Source of the DNA: Ficedula albicollis
Lineage: Eukaryota; Chordata; Aves; Passeriformes; Muscicapidae
Reading direction: 5' to 3'
Assembly (NCBI RefSeq): GCF_000247815.1
Contig: NC_021674.1
Location: 77,645,343-77,709,342 of the forward strand
Length of the DNA: 64,000 nt
In this document: in pieces, positions 1 to 12,550 of the stretch
Numbering within the stretch: the stretch's first letter is position 1
How the letters are laid out: every line of letters starts with the position of its first letter
Translations under genes and position numbers: made by a program
Notes under the pieces: model-generated
Told to the model about the DNA's origin: nothing
The model's input: only the letters and a program-made list of their open reading frames with translations
Database searches by the model: none

Positions 1-3000
1 TTTGTTTGTATAGCTGAGTTGAAGTTTCTTTGCAACTACTGAAGACATTTCAATTACAGTCAATGCAAAAGCGGTGAGAAATACATACAGCCTGTCTTAT
101 TTGAGATAGTTGTCTCATATGCTCATGCAAAGGAAACATAAATTAGAAGAATTTACTTCATATTTTAAAACTAATTTTTTTAAAGAGGTAGCACTTCTTC
201 TTTAATACATCTAAGACACTAGACATCACATTATGAATATAGTCCCAATCATATAATTATTTGTAAAGGCAAGAAGAATACTTGGACTTAACTGCAGGCC
301 AATAAGCTAAAAAAAGAGAGAAAAAAGCCTCTAAGCAAGGTCAAACGCTTCAACTAAGTAACTTCTAAAAAATCAAAGCCATAATATTTTAATTTTCAAG
401 TGTGCACTGTTAGTTATTTGCAATCTTAATCAGTCTTTCTTTTAAAGAACTTTTGAAAGTTTTGAACAATGACACAAAATTAGGGCTGCGATGAGCAGCT
501 CCCCAGAGTTTTGAGTTTTGTTCAGAAAGTCCTTCAAAACTTGCAAACTAATTAGAGTTCCTAAGCAAGCAGCATTCTTTTGTGGATAGTAATTGGAATG
601 TCAGTCACAAAAAGCAAGGGTATTATGTTATAAGCATAATCAAGTTAGCTTTAAACAGGGTAGGGCAGACATCTCTAACACTTTAACCACGGTATTAAAG
701 ATGCGGTCGTGATCTTATAGTTGTGATTTATGGGCAGTTTTGAAACTCACACTCATCTAATGCTTTAACCAGTTTTAAACTAGTAAGTGAATATGGACTT
801 GATCTTACTGCGGCTAACGCTTCAGTCTTGAATTATTCTCTTTGGTCTGCCACTGGGGTTTGAGAAATAACTGCTTTTCTCCTTGAATCTCCATGCCTTT
901 CTACTCTAGAACCTATACTAGCTGCTGTAAAATAGATTTAAATGTTATGGGTATAAACTATGATAGAACATTCTCAGAACAACTGAGGGGAAAAATAAGA
1001 TTTTATAGCACAAGGAACATACACAACTGGTTCTGGCCTATGTTCTGTGCATAAATTTCAACCAGTCACTGGTTAGCACCCTATCTGATTTGCCTTCTTG
1101 CTTTAATTAAGCCTTGTTGAGAATAACATAAAGTGCTCTTTAAATATTTGAGGCATTTTAGACAGTTTAATTTCTCCAGTGTATAGAACATGTCCGATGT
1201 ATAAAGCAATCCCATCTCAGCCAAAAGATATTAATAAAGATTATGAAAACCCTTTGTGACTACAATGAGTTCTGAATCAGTCCTGTAAAACCATGTTAAC
1301 GATACATGAGGTCACATGTAGCCTGTGCTTTCTCTACATACATGTTGCAGCTTTGAAAAGGAGTCACAAAAAGCAAATACAGCAAATATAGCATGTCTCA
1401 AGCAAGAATCTTTCTCATTTTCATTGGCTTGATATCCAAGATTTCCTTCTCTTTTCTCATCTGCTCTCAACCAATATAAACAAAAGGACAGACTAATATT
1501 TACGTTCCTCAGAGGATCAAACAGACGAAACAAAACCTCCCAACCACCCTTCTGCAGTCATTTTATAGAGCACAACAGATGTCCAAAACAGCTGACAAGA
1601 CAGGAAAATGTTAACACTAAGACTGTAGCAAGTCCAGTAGAATTTTGCTGGTCACAGGCTGCTCAGCAAGCGAGTTCAGGGAGTTAACAGCAAAACTGCT
1701 GCATATATTTAAACCTTGCGCTGTAGGTCGTGTAAACATTCCTTTCATGGAAACTGTGCTGGGAATGCAGAAACTCTCTGACCCTGCTGTGTCTTCCCTA
1801 TAAGGTTTATCATAATGCTGTGACATAACTACATACTGTATCTGTCAAAAAGATGGCATCTTGCTGTTTAAGAAAACCAAGCTTGTGTTTATCAGTGGAA
1901 TCTGGAGAAAAGCAATAACACAGTTCTGTGCCATTGGAAACATTTCCATTGATCTTGACATTTTTTAAAACAAATTGTGGTTTGAAAGTGAATGTAAACA
2001 CTAGGAGGGTAACTGCTCTTTTCTAGCAGTAATAAAAGCAGTATGGAATTGAATAGGCATACATGGTCATGAGGAGCTTAAATCTCAAAGTTCTCAGATG
2101 GAGTGCTAGTGCTTCCACAGATATTCAGGAAAAGAAATGGTAACGTTTAATTGTGTTTATAATTTCTTTGCCTTTCTCATACTGTTCAGAGACGGGGAAT
2201 TTGGAGATTATACTACAGCATTCTAGTAATTTCATGGCAGTCCTAAAGCAATATGTCATTGTCAGACACTTTATCTGTCACTTGTACTCTTGCCTGTAGA
2301 CAGCAGTAGCCTTCTGGGAGATTTCATGGTAACTTTTTTTCCAGGCTGCAGCAGGTGTGAAGTCACCACAACTCTATTAGCTCCACTGTGGCAATGAAAG
2401 AACATTATTATAATAGAATTGGATGTCTACTCATTACTAGGGAAGCAACTTGCTCCAGGACTTGCCCTTTTTCTATGTAAGGCCACATTTTCCTGCCAGC
2501 TCTTTTTCAGAAGAGGCCTCAAAAATGAAGACATCAAACACTCAGCTGGAATCCAACTGCATTCCACCCTGCCATCCTCACAGACTGGACCTGAAAAGCC
2601 TGTCTTCTCTTATTTCAGTCTTGACAAAAGAAGGACAATGGGTGGCTATTGGTAAAGTCTTTTTCTTGCAGTTAAGAGCCCAAAGCATTATCCCAGGAAT
2701 CCCCATTCACATAAAGATAATGCACAGTCACTCTCTCCTTGTTTAGATTACAGCTCAGCCTATCTCAGACCACCTCTTATTTTCTTTCTTGCTTTTTAAT
2801 CCTTGGCTTTACATACTGAGCCATCCAACAACTGAACAAACTAAATAGGAAAATAATTGTGATAAGTCTAAGAGCATCGAAGCCTTAGAGAAAGATGTCT
2901 TGCCTTTTCCCCCTCAGCCCCTAAGCGATATCGGTGGGAAGGAACTTCCAAACAGACATAAGACCACTGAATGAGCTTCTGGAGCCTAGAAGGGGTCAAT

Positions 3001-4280
3001 GTATTCTGTGGAGGATCATCTATCCTTCAAGAATAAATGGAGTTGATCACAAACCTTCTAAGCACTCAGCCTCTAAATGGGCTTTCTTGAGCTCGAGTCT
3101 GCATTTACACGAGGTTATTACGATAACAAAATTCTTCTGTACTGTTTAAGAATTCCAGCTCCTAATGGCTTTTTTTTTTTGTTTGTTTGTGTTTGGGGGT
3201 TTTATTATTTTCTTATTTGTTTCAATAAGAAAAAATAAAATGTTAGGAGCTTCAGAAGAAAACATTTCTTTTGCTGACTCTCTAAAAGGGTGAAAAATAA
3301 GGCATGATTACGACTAAGGAAAGATGACTTGAAGAAAATCTTTCTTCTTTAGCAAAAATATAAACTACGTGGAGTGTACATGAAAGAGAATTCTTATTTA
3401 GATATATCTTCATATCTTTAAATCAAATATTTCAGTTAGTAATGTTTTCCTTTACTGATTCCTCTTCTCTTTCCAGTCCTTATCCTATCACCAATAACAG
3501 GAATGAACAAGTACTAAAAGGCTTGAAGTTTCATTTGGTATAATAGTTTGGATCTTACTCCAAGAAACAAATTCTTTAGAGATTTATTTCCTTCCTCTGC
3601 TCCATTCTCTGTGTTTCCATGCCTTATGCATTGCTTTGACAGGTTTCTCTTTGACTGCCATATGGACTGGACTAAGTCCTCTTACTCAAACCTGAAATTA
3701 TCTAAGACCTACAAATTTTCCAAATGTGTCCTCAGGATTCAATAGTTTCTGAAACAATCAACTTTTTGAAAGATTACCCAGCATCCTCTACAATCCTAAC
3801 TCCACCAAGCTGCCAGACCCATCCAGAGAGTTATTGTTATACATGCCTGTACTTGGCTAATTACAAATACATTTTCCAAATACGCTTGATTCAGATCACT
3901 ATTCAGCACAGTCAAACTCTTACAGTTACAACCTACTACACATTCTTAGTTCAAAAACTGAGAAACTTCCCTAACAGCCCTGTTGGAAATTGTTTCAATA
4001 TTTGCCTCTCAAAACCCAAATATGTAGGAACACATTTCCTGTTTAGTAAGTATATTATCACTCTGCTTGTTTATGTTAAGATAGAGAAGATTGAAGAAGC
4101 GGCTTTTCTTTCCCACGGGAAGTTGTTCTAGTAAACACTTTTTGAAGAATAATTACAGTGATTAACATGGTCAGCTTTGTTAAAGTCATGTCTCTCTAGG
4201 ATAGGAGAGTTTTCCCTTTGGAGTTTTTTGTCAGGACATGAGGATTACAGTTGTCAGGAGTGATGTGCCTCTTGAAGAAT
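1..4280. other. AT-rich sequence, no gene recognised
   Basis: No exon, RNA gene or transposon can be supported here. The longest open frame (135 codons, 3724-4131, plus strand) has no recognisable domain, no convincing splice sites and the composition of translated AT-rich DNA. A T-rich, G-interrupted run at about 3171-3220 is low complexity. Confidence 0.6.
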
Positions 4281-4421
4281 AGCTATCCTGGATACAGACC
4301 ATTTAATGTTTTAAAAGTATGAATGGAAGGCAAGATCCAAAACAATAGCTGTATCCAGCTATCCTGGATACAGACCATTTAATGTTTTAAAAGTATGAAT
4401 GGAAGGCAAGATCCAAAACAA
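4281..4421. repeat. 65-bp tandem duplication (two copies)
   Basis: Copies at 4281-4345 and 4357-4421 appear identical over 65 bp. They are separated by 11 bases (4346-4356) that themselves resemble the start of the unit (an AGCT..ATCC-like string). The partly templated filler suggests slipped or repeated priming during break repair. It belongs to the window-wide series of two-copy duplications. Confidence 0.9.
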
Positions 4422-4959
4422 GATTTAGAACTCTAAGTCTGTTAAACCAATACTTATCCTGTTCAGGGAATGTATTTTTGCCTCACAAATTGCTCAGGCA
4501 CTTAAGATTCTGCTACAAATCAGACCCTGAAGCCTTTGCCTCTTATCTGATGTAGGTACCTAGGTGTTCACCAGCTGCTTAAGCTGCCTAAGATCTACAA
4601 GTTCTTCAGCCTTGTGCCCAGCACAGACTCTGGGTTAGCAGGACTAACACACTCCAGCAATACAAAATGCAGCTGCAATGGTCAATTTCACCAAAAGGAC
4701 AAGTTCAGAGGAGGAAGCCTCTTGTCAATGTGGGAATTCTGTGTACCTGTCTAGCAGCTGACATGATCCTCTGAATAACTCTGATCCTTCCTTGGCACAT
4801 GGGGTTACAAATTCTCAAATTTCACTCTCAAAACAGTGCAAAAATGGCATTATAAAGACTTACCAATATCCAATTTTACAGACATTCAAAGCTCAGCTTG
4901 TGTTTGACAGCTGTTTCACTTAAAGTAGTCCAAATGTGCTCCCCATCAGTGCCTGTAGA
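4422..4959. other. Unique sequence, nothing recognised
   Basis: Moderately AT-rich non-coding sequence between the 65-bp duplication and the GC-rich patch. No open frame, repeat or element could be supported. Confidence 0.5.
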
Positions 4960-5470
4960 GCCTGGGAGATCCCCAGGGAGCGCCAACCAGGGCCTGCCCC
5001 ACCACTCCAGCCAGGAACAAGGAAGCTGATGGCCGCAGAACAGCCACAGCCATGGTCACTAGCCGTTACCTGAGGTCAGAGTGGGCTGAGAATGGCCTGG
5101 GCTGAGGGGCTGAAGATGGTGATGGTGATGATGGTGACTGGTGAGGATGGGGGTGGTGATGATGGTGACTGGTGAAGATGGGGATGGTGATGATGGTGGT
5201 TGGTGAAGATGAGGATGGTGATGGTGGTGATGGTGAGAATGGTGAAGATGCTGACTGACTCAGCAGGGCCTGTGGCTGGGCAGGGAAGGGCTATGGGGAG
5301 CTGGAGACCTGTCCTGCTGTGGCATTTCAGGGCCAGGGGCTGACGGTCCAGGCTGGCTGAATTGTCTCCTGGGTCATGAGTAGGATGGGACAGCCCTTGA
5401 GACAGGGTGGGAAGGGACAGTCCCATGAGTGCCTTTGCCTTGCCGTGCCTGCAGCACAGTGCATGCACAG
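4960..5470. other. GC-rich patch of unknown origin enclosing a minisatellite
   Basis: Composition changes abruptly from AT-rich to GC-rich near 4960 and back near 5470. The flanks of the internal minisatellite are rich in CCAGG/GGCTG-type words. A reverse-strand frame of 130 codons (5076-5468) crosses it but is dominated by the repeat, giving runs of His, Ile and Thr-Ile. It could be a fragment of an unrecognised repeat family or a GC-rich regulatory or non-coding RNA segment. I could not assign it. Confidence 0.45.
5112..5250. repeat. 31-bp minisatellite built from GATGGT words
   Basis: The tract is made of GATGGT/GGTGAT words. It has a higher-order period of 31 bp: near-identical blocks start at 5127, 5158, 5189 and 5220, each with a GATGATGGTG-like start and a GAAGATG-like end. 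Four units are visible with a few substitutions. The G-rich strand is the plus strand. Copy number is likely to vary between individuals, as in other minisatellites. Confidence 0.85.
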
Positions 5471-8400
5471 GTAAGACAGCTTCTTCAGCTTAGGCTTTAT
5501 TCCTTTTTTATAAGGAGTATTCCTGGCAAAACCGAGGGTTTTCCTATCTCTATTGTAAAAGTCCTGGTTATGGGATGTAGAGCTAGCTATATCCTCCCTG
5601 TTCTTTCCTGTGACCCTTCCTTCCTTGACTGGAGAGTTTTAGTTTGCAGTGTGCAGGGTATGGCAAACTAGGTAGCATATGCTAAATTATCCTTCTGCAG
5701 CTGGTTTCATATCCTCAGGCCAAGCAGCGTGGAATATTGCAACTCCTTGCTTTCACTGAGGGTTTTCTCTATATTTACCTATCAGGCAGTGGTTGTCACT
5801 CCTTTTCTCATACTGTTTTTCCATAAGGAGTACGTGTTGGCCAATTCTGCTCAGGGGCATGATTTAAATGTCTGAGCTGAGACAAGACCAGCATTTTCAG
5901 AAGGGATTTTCAGTTTCCCACGGGTGTCTTATTGAAGGTTACAGCCACAGAAGAGTCCAGAAAGGACAGAGTTATAGATATGTATTTTTTGTGTCACTTG
6001 TTCATTACTCTTAATGTATCTTAATGTATCATTTGCTGCATGTTTCACTCTTAAGTACCCAGCAACTATCCTATAACATAAAGGCAGCTTGAAACCCTAA
6101 CTCAGTGCTTATAATTTGAAGCTTTTAACTGTTCCATGTCCAAGCACTTTTGGATAGTCAATACTCAGACCTGACAACAGATGGGTTATATTTTTCTGTT
6201 TGTATAACAATCCTTTCATTTTTATTGCAGTAATATGTTTACTGCTGACAGACAAGAGCAAAAAAAATATCTCTCATTGCTACTTGCTTACAGACAAATT
6301 GAATTCATATTTTGAAATATTATAGAATAAGCAAAATCCTCTCAAATTTAAAACATGGAAAGGAAAATCCCCATGGGACATCATAGAATGTGAGTATGTC
6401 ATTAGAAACAATACAAAAACAGAAAGGGAAAACATAGTTGAATAAACAGGACTCAAAACTGGGGTTCTAGACTCCATTCGAGGTGTCCATTAAATGGTTT
6501 ACTGTCTTAGGGTCCTAATTCTACAGTAAATGTGGCTTATTGCACTAAAACAGATGTTCAACATTAGACTAATATTTTGCAGCAGTTTTAGTTCTGTCTT
6601 TGGAAATCAAAACCCTGTAGCCCTGGTTGAATATTGAATATTGAAAGACATTTTTCATTGATGTATGAATGCCTACAATTGCTCTCTTTCATTTGGTACT
6701 TTTTCATCTTGTACTATGTTAACCATGGTAATTAACAGACACTTCAGGTAATCTGGTTTTACCAGATTTGTATCAGCCAAAGACACAACATATAAGCAAC
6801 GTAGACAGTAAAACAGTAACCTACCAAATATTTCCAATTGAGTGAATTCATACTGATTAAAGCTGGTGGATTTTAAAAATGTCAGTAATTTCTAAAATAA
6901 GTTTAAAAATGGAAAAGACAAATGTGAGAAAACCTTGACAATTTTCTCATGTTCTCCTATCTTTTTTCAGATACACAAAAGATTAAAATTCTACAAAAGA
7001 TTTGAAAGTAAAACTTAAATTAATTGCAACTGATATCAACCTTTTATGAATAAATGAAATTATTTGATTCATTTATTAAATTTAGCATACGAAATATCTG
7101 ACAGTCAAATTTATGAAGGATTTATAACTGAATAACCTCAGAAATTATGTGCATGTCCTAAAGGCCACTGATGATTCTGCTCTGTCTCTCAGCAGAGTCC
7201 CAAAGAAATGAACCTGAGGTCTTCATCCATAAAGTTATGCCAGTGACCTTGTGAACAAAGGCACTGCTCCTCTGCTCCTTTCCACCTCAGTTCCTGGCAC
7301 TGGAACTGTTTGGGTTCACCTGGTGGCATGAGCTAGATAGGCAGAGAAGAAAAACACAACTTCCTACAACAGCCCTGAACAATAGAAAGGTGTGTTACTT
7401 CAACTAGAAATACTCTTCCTCCTTCAACATAATCTGGGAGAGGTGGAATGATTTATGGCATGGTAGCCCCTTCACAGAGAAGGCAATCATATATTTAATC
7501 AATGCTATTCAAATCCTAGCAGCAGCTGGAATTAAAAACCTGCAAACAACAGTAGTCTGCTACAAATTATTTCTATAAAATCGAATATTCAGGAATGTTT
7601 CTGTCCCCACCTTTCCAGTTTATTTTTTTTGTCTTTATTGTTTTTAATTTATCTACTTTCTTCTTCTGTTTATAGTTCTTCATTACTTATCTTGCTCTTT
7701 TAAAAAAATTATTTTATAAGGGCTTAGTTTATTCTCTCTGAGTTCAGGATGGAAAAGACATTTGCGTAATAATATTTACCATTACAAAAGACATAAATAT
7801 GGGGAAAAAAAGTAAAATTAAAGGCAAAGAAGTAGTAGAAGCTTTTTAATTTTTGAAATAAAAACCAAACTGCTGTTTTTTAATGTAGCCCAGTACTCTG
7901 GATACACTAAATCAAATAAACAAGACAATTTTAATTCTAGTGAAATTGCATGAACATTAAAAAATTCTGGTGTTAATATCATCTTAATTTTTAATTTTTC
8001 TTAATGATTTTTAAACAATTTTTTAACATTACTTGAATTATGAATAACATCTGGATCTAAAGCCAACTAACATAATAATCTAGTAAATGTATCAGACAAG
8101 AAACAGAAAACTTCACTAAAGAAACTGCTTAATTAACCAACTAAACCACAGAAGTGTTTTGGACATTTTCATACTCCAATGGATACAGTTCATTCATAGG
8201 CAAAGAACCATTCAAAGTATTCAGGTAGATCTGGGCTACCTTTTGCAATTTCCCATTTGCCCTCTTTCAGATTATTGACTACTAGGGTAAGCAAATTATC
8301 TGTTTAAATCAATGAAATCAAATAACAGTGTCAGAATGAGTGAGTTCCTGTCAAGTGTATGTGTAAAAAATTACTACATATATTTCTTTTTAGAAGAAAA

Positions 8401-9524
8401 AATTCTTAATACATATGTGCTTTTAGTAGGTGCTCATATGTCTCCATGATGTCAATCTGTGAAGAATTTGTTACAAAGTGATGTATCTTTAGAGTCCCTT
8501 TATTTGAAGGTAATAATTTCTTAGTAGTTATGGCATTTAAGACCACAGATATACCTAAACCTAAACCTATAATGAAAAAGATTGTGTGGGAAAAAATAAT
8601 TGTTGAATAAAGTATCTTAGGAAAAAGTACAATATTTTCAGCAATAAATGATATGAATAACAGAATACTAATAACAATCTATTTGAAAAGTCTGCTTTTA
8701 ATTTGTTTGCAATGGATTAGAAATCCATTTCCTCATATTATTTTTTAAATAAAAACCCAGAATTAATTTCAGAAACTGAATGAATAACAGCATTAACACT
8801 CAGAGTCCTAAAACACCCATGAGAAATATATACTTGTTTAAGCAGTCAGAACTAAAATTGCGTGAAAAATTAAAAGTAGACTTTTTTCTATTCATTGTTA
8901 TCCCTCTTGGAAATGCAAATTCAATATTGTCATCACCTGAAGATCTGTTTCAAATTCACATTACTGTATATTCTTCATGTTTGTATAGGTATTTTTTAAA
9001 AAAGGTAGAAGTATCACTCTTCAGGTCATTTCTTGAATGCCATACTGGGAAAAATGAGGTTTACTTGGGCGTGGGACATCTTTTGCAAACAATTTCCGCA
9101 GTGCACTTTAGATGTAGTTTTTCACCATTTAATTGATTACAAAAATATGTGCTGCATTTTGCATAACTTTGCCATTTTCGTAACATTTCTTGAAGCTCAG
9201 CCATCCTGTGATAAAAAAGCTGCTGTGAGACCAGAGGTCGCTGCAGCTCCATGTTCCCCACAGCCATTTGTGTAACCCACAGCAAACAAATGAGTATGCA
9301 GAATTATCTGCTTCATACACTTTTACGTTTAAATATACATTTACATTTAAATTTATATTTTCACCTTCAGACACCTTCCTTTGCAATGAAGAGAATTACA
9401 TACAACCATGTTTTTCCACTAGTATTTGCTATCTAAATATTGGTGGAACTTGAGGTCATAAGTGTTAAAATAAATTTTAAAAATTTTTCTTTTTTGAAGA
9501 GAAAATATTAACCACATACTTCCT
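5471..9524. other. AT-rich sequence, no gene recognised
   Basis: Unique, AT-rich DNA with scattered short open frames (up to 118 codons at 8780-9136) that show no domain and no paired splice sites. A small degenerate tandem of TTTACATTTAAAT-like words lies at about 9325-9362. No transposon ends were seen. Confidence 0.55.
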
Positions 9525-9870
9525 AGGGATCTTACAGTGTCTTCTGAAGAAATTCTACTATTATGAGTAGAATTTTGTGTTTAAGATTCTTTTCTAACAT
9601 TGAACAACATAGCCTCAGATGTTCAGCAATAAAACCTTTCAGACTATGTTTCCTCACACAGCACATTCAGGGATCTTACATTGTCTTCTGAAGCAATTCT
9701 ACTATTATGAGTAGAATTTTGTGTTTTAGGGATCTTACAGTGTCTTCTGAAGAAATTCTACTATTATGAGTAGAATTTTGTGTTTAAGATTCTTTTCTAA
9801 CATTGAACAACATAGCCTCAGATGTTCAGCAATAAAACCTTTCAGACTATGTTTCCTCACACAGCACATT
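9525..9870. repeat. Three-part duplication A-B-A containing a hairpin
   Basis: A full 143-bp unit (9525-9667) is followed by one base, then a 58-bp partial copy of its left end (9669-9726), one base, then a second full unit (9728-9870). The two full units look identical, whereas the partial middle copy has two substitutions. Each copy contains a perfect 10-bp inverted repeat with a 6-base loop (first copy 9550-9575, arms AAATTCTACT / AGTAGAATTT). The hairpin may have promoted breakage or polymerase stalling. Confidence 0.9.
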
Positions 9871-10792
9871 TCCTATCCAAAATACATTTCTCTCTAATAT
9901 TCATTGTCTCAACTTTAATTTGGAAAGAAAAACTTGAAGGATGAATCTTCCTGACCTAAAATCCCTTCCTCACCTCATACTTCCCAGTAACATGGAAAGG
10001 ATCATTTTGTTAAAGTTCAGCAAACCAGTTGCTGGCTGAAAGTACTCTCCACCCTTTTGCTAGTTAATATCATCAGGCATGTAAAATACTTCTTCCCAAT
10101 GTTACCTGAGGGTATCAAGCTCTCACTGACAAAGCCTGCACTTTTTGTTGTTATAAGCTGACAACATCAGACGCTCTGAATTAGTTAATATCACGTAAAT
10201 GTTATCTATGTAAATTTGCCATGCGTGCGCACACACACAGATAATAGCTAGGCAGCCGGTTTGCTGGTATGCATCACTGCTTATCATGCTGATTATAATC
10301 ATCTCATTGCTACCTTATTCTTCCTCCATCTGTTTGTTGCATCCATCTGGTGTCTATCGTCTTATAATGAGATTGCAAGTTCTTTGTGGTGGGGAGAATT
10401 TCCTTGTTATTTGTTTGTATGCAGTTAGGAAGAATGGTTTGATGCTATTCAAAGTGTTATTGTGGTTAAGATGATGGTAATAAGAATGATCTAAATAACT
10501 TTTTTTCCCCTACTCAGAATAGTTTGTAGGAAAGATTCAGAAAGTCATTTTAATATTGGTGTGGTAACATAACTAAGGATGAATTTATTTTAGGAAAGAT
10601 TTATTTAAAAATATCTCTTTTAAAGAGTTTTTCTCATCTTATCAAGTTCATGGACTTTCTAGAAAAAAAGGAAAATTTAGTATGCAAATAAAACATTTAA
10701 AATTCTTTGACTTCAGAGTCTGTGCAACAGATGTCTACTCAGATGATACAATGAAATTAACTATTTTTTTCTTTTCTGCTAAATGTGTCTCT
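9871..10792. other. Unique AT-rich sequence upstream of the CR1 copy
   Basis: No gene recognised. A short CA run sits near 10229-10240. The open frame at 10682-11080 runs from this region into the CR1 element and is not an independent gene. Confidence 0.5.
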
Positions 10793-11775
10793 CAGGAGTC
10801 TGTGTTGGGACCAGTATTATTTCCTATCTTCATTAAAGATGTAGATGAAGGGTTGAGTGCACCCTCAGCAAATTTGCAAATGGCATCAAGTTTAGTGGTG
10901 CAATTGACAGACCTGAAGGACAGAATGCCATCCCAAGAAATCTGGACAAGCTCAAGGAGTGGGTCCATGAGAATCTTATATGATGTAATAAGACCAAGTG
11001 TAGGGTGCTGCACGTGGGTCAGGGCAATGCCCAGTACCAACACAGGCTGGGGGATGAACAGATCAGAGCAGTCCTGCTGAGAAGGACTTGGGAATGCTGG
11101 AGGATGAGAGGCTGGACGTGACCTGGCAATGTGCACTCACAGCCCGGAAAGCCAAACGTGTCCTGGGCTGCATCCAAAGCAGTGTGGCCAGCAGGAAGAA
11201 GGAGGGGATTCTGACCCTCTGCTCTGCTCCATGAGACCTCACCTGCAGTGCTGTGTCCAACCTTGGGGTCCACAATATAGGAAGGACATTGATTTGTTGG
11301 AGTGAGTCCAAAGGAGGCCATCAAGCTGAGTAGAGGGAGGAATTACCACTCCTATGAGGAAATGCTAAGAGTATTGGGATTGTTCAGCCTGGAGAAGGCT
11401 TCAGGGTTACCTGATTTCAGCCTCCCAATGTATCTGAAGGGAACCTTTAGGAAAGATGGAGAGAGATTTTTTACAAGGACATTTAGCGAGAGGATGAAGG
11501 GAATAGCTTTAAACTGAAAGAGAGCACATTTAGATAGGCATAAGGAAGAAATTCTTTATTGTGAGGGGGGTGAGGCTCTGAAACAGGTTGGCCAGAGAGG
11601 TTGTGGAGGCCCCATTCCTGAGAGTGTTCAAAGCCAGGCTGGATGGGGCTTTGAGCAGCCTGGTGTAGTGGAATGTGTCCCTGCCTGTGGCAAGGAGACT
11701 GGAGCTAGGTGATCTCTAACATGGCTGTTAGATTGGAAGACAGTTTCCAACCTGAGCCATTCTATGAATCTATGA
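10793..11775 (+). mobile_element. CR1 LINE retrotransposon, 5'-truncated and inactive
   Basis: The sequence matches the end of CR1 ORF2 (reverse transcriptase) plus the 3' untranslated region, from memory of avian CR1 consensus features. The left end encodes an S-V-L-G-P-V-L-F block typical of non-LTR reverse transcriptase. About 60 bases on, the catalytic FADD box reads F-A-N-G in frame (TTTGCAAATGGC), so both catalytic aspartates are lost. Other frames are broken by stops and shifts. The 3' part (about 11490-11775) has the familiar GAGGCTCTGAAACAGGTTGG-like and AGGCTGGATGGGGCTTTGAG-like stretches and ends at 11759-11775 in ATTCTATGA followed by a degenerate repeat of it. No clear target-site duplication is visible, which is usual for CR1. 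It is old, with many substitutions, and dead. Confidence 0.93.
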
Positions 11776-11862
11776 GTTAAAGAGAAGCTCAAAAACATTT
11801 ATTATGTTGGTTAAAACAAATTTGTCAGTTAGGATGATCTTTTATATTATGATGATTTTGTA

Positions 11863-12550
11863 GTCTTATGATGGTCTGTAGTGAAAAAGTGAGCTTTGAC
11901 TTAAGGACGTCTTGAAGAAAAAAAAATTTTAGTATGGAAAATTTTTACTTCATTTATTTTCTTTAAACTTGTATATTTTTAACTACAATTGAGGAAGTCA
12001 TTGCAAGGAAGTGAAACTTGTAAATATTGGACGGTTTTTTTCATCTAATTCCCAAATTCTCTGCTCTTACCCTTCCTCAAACACAAAAGGTAGTGAACGA
12101 GAATCAAGTCAGGCAGAATTAACTATTTCCCTGAAAATACCCCTGAAGCAAGGGGAGGACAGGTGACTTACAGTTTTCATGTGACTTCTTGCTTTGGTCC
12201 AGTCAGGTCTTATGATGGTCTGTAATGAAAAAGTGAGCTTTGACTTAAGGACATCTTGAAGAAAAAAAAAATTTTAGTCTGGAAAATTTTTACTTCATTT
12301 ATTTTCTTTAAACTTGTATATTTTTAACTACAATTGAGGAAGTCATTGCAAGGAAGTGAAACTTGTAAATATTGGACGGTTTTTTTCATCTAATTCCCAA
12401 ATTCTCTGCTCTTACCCTTCCTCAAACACAAAAGGTAGTGAACGAGAATCAAGTCAGGCAGAATTAACTATTTCCCTGAAAATACCCCTGAAGCAAGGGG
12501 AGGACAGGTGACTTACAGTTTTCATGTGACTTCTTGCTTTGGTCCAGTCA
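11863..12550. repeat. 343-bp tandem duplication (two copies)
   Basis: Copies at 11863-12205 and 12207-12550 are separated by one base (G at 12206). I see three substitutions and one poly-A length difference, all within the first 72 bases; the remaining roughly 270 bp look identical. The unit is unique AT-rich sequence just downstream of the CR1 3' end and does not include the CR1. Confidence 0.93.

Noticed and set aside
3724..4131. 135-codon plus-strand open frame as a gene
   Set aside because: No domain, no bounded splice sites, and residue composition typical of translated AT-rich DNA.
10682..11324. Several open frames on both strands near 11 kb
   Set aside because: They are broken pieces of, or antisense to, the CR1 element.
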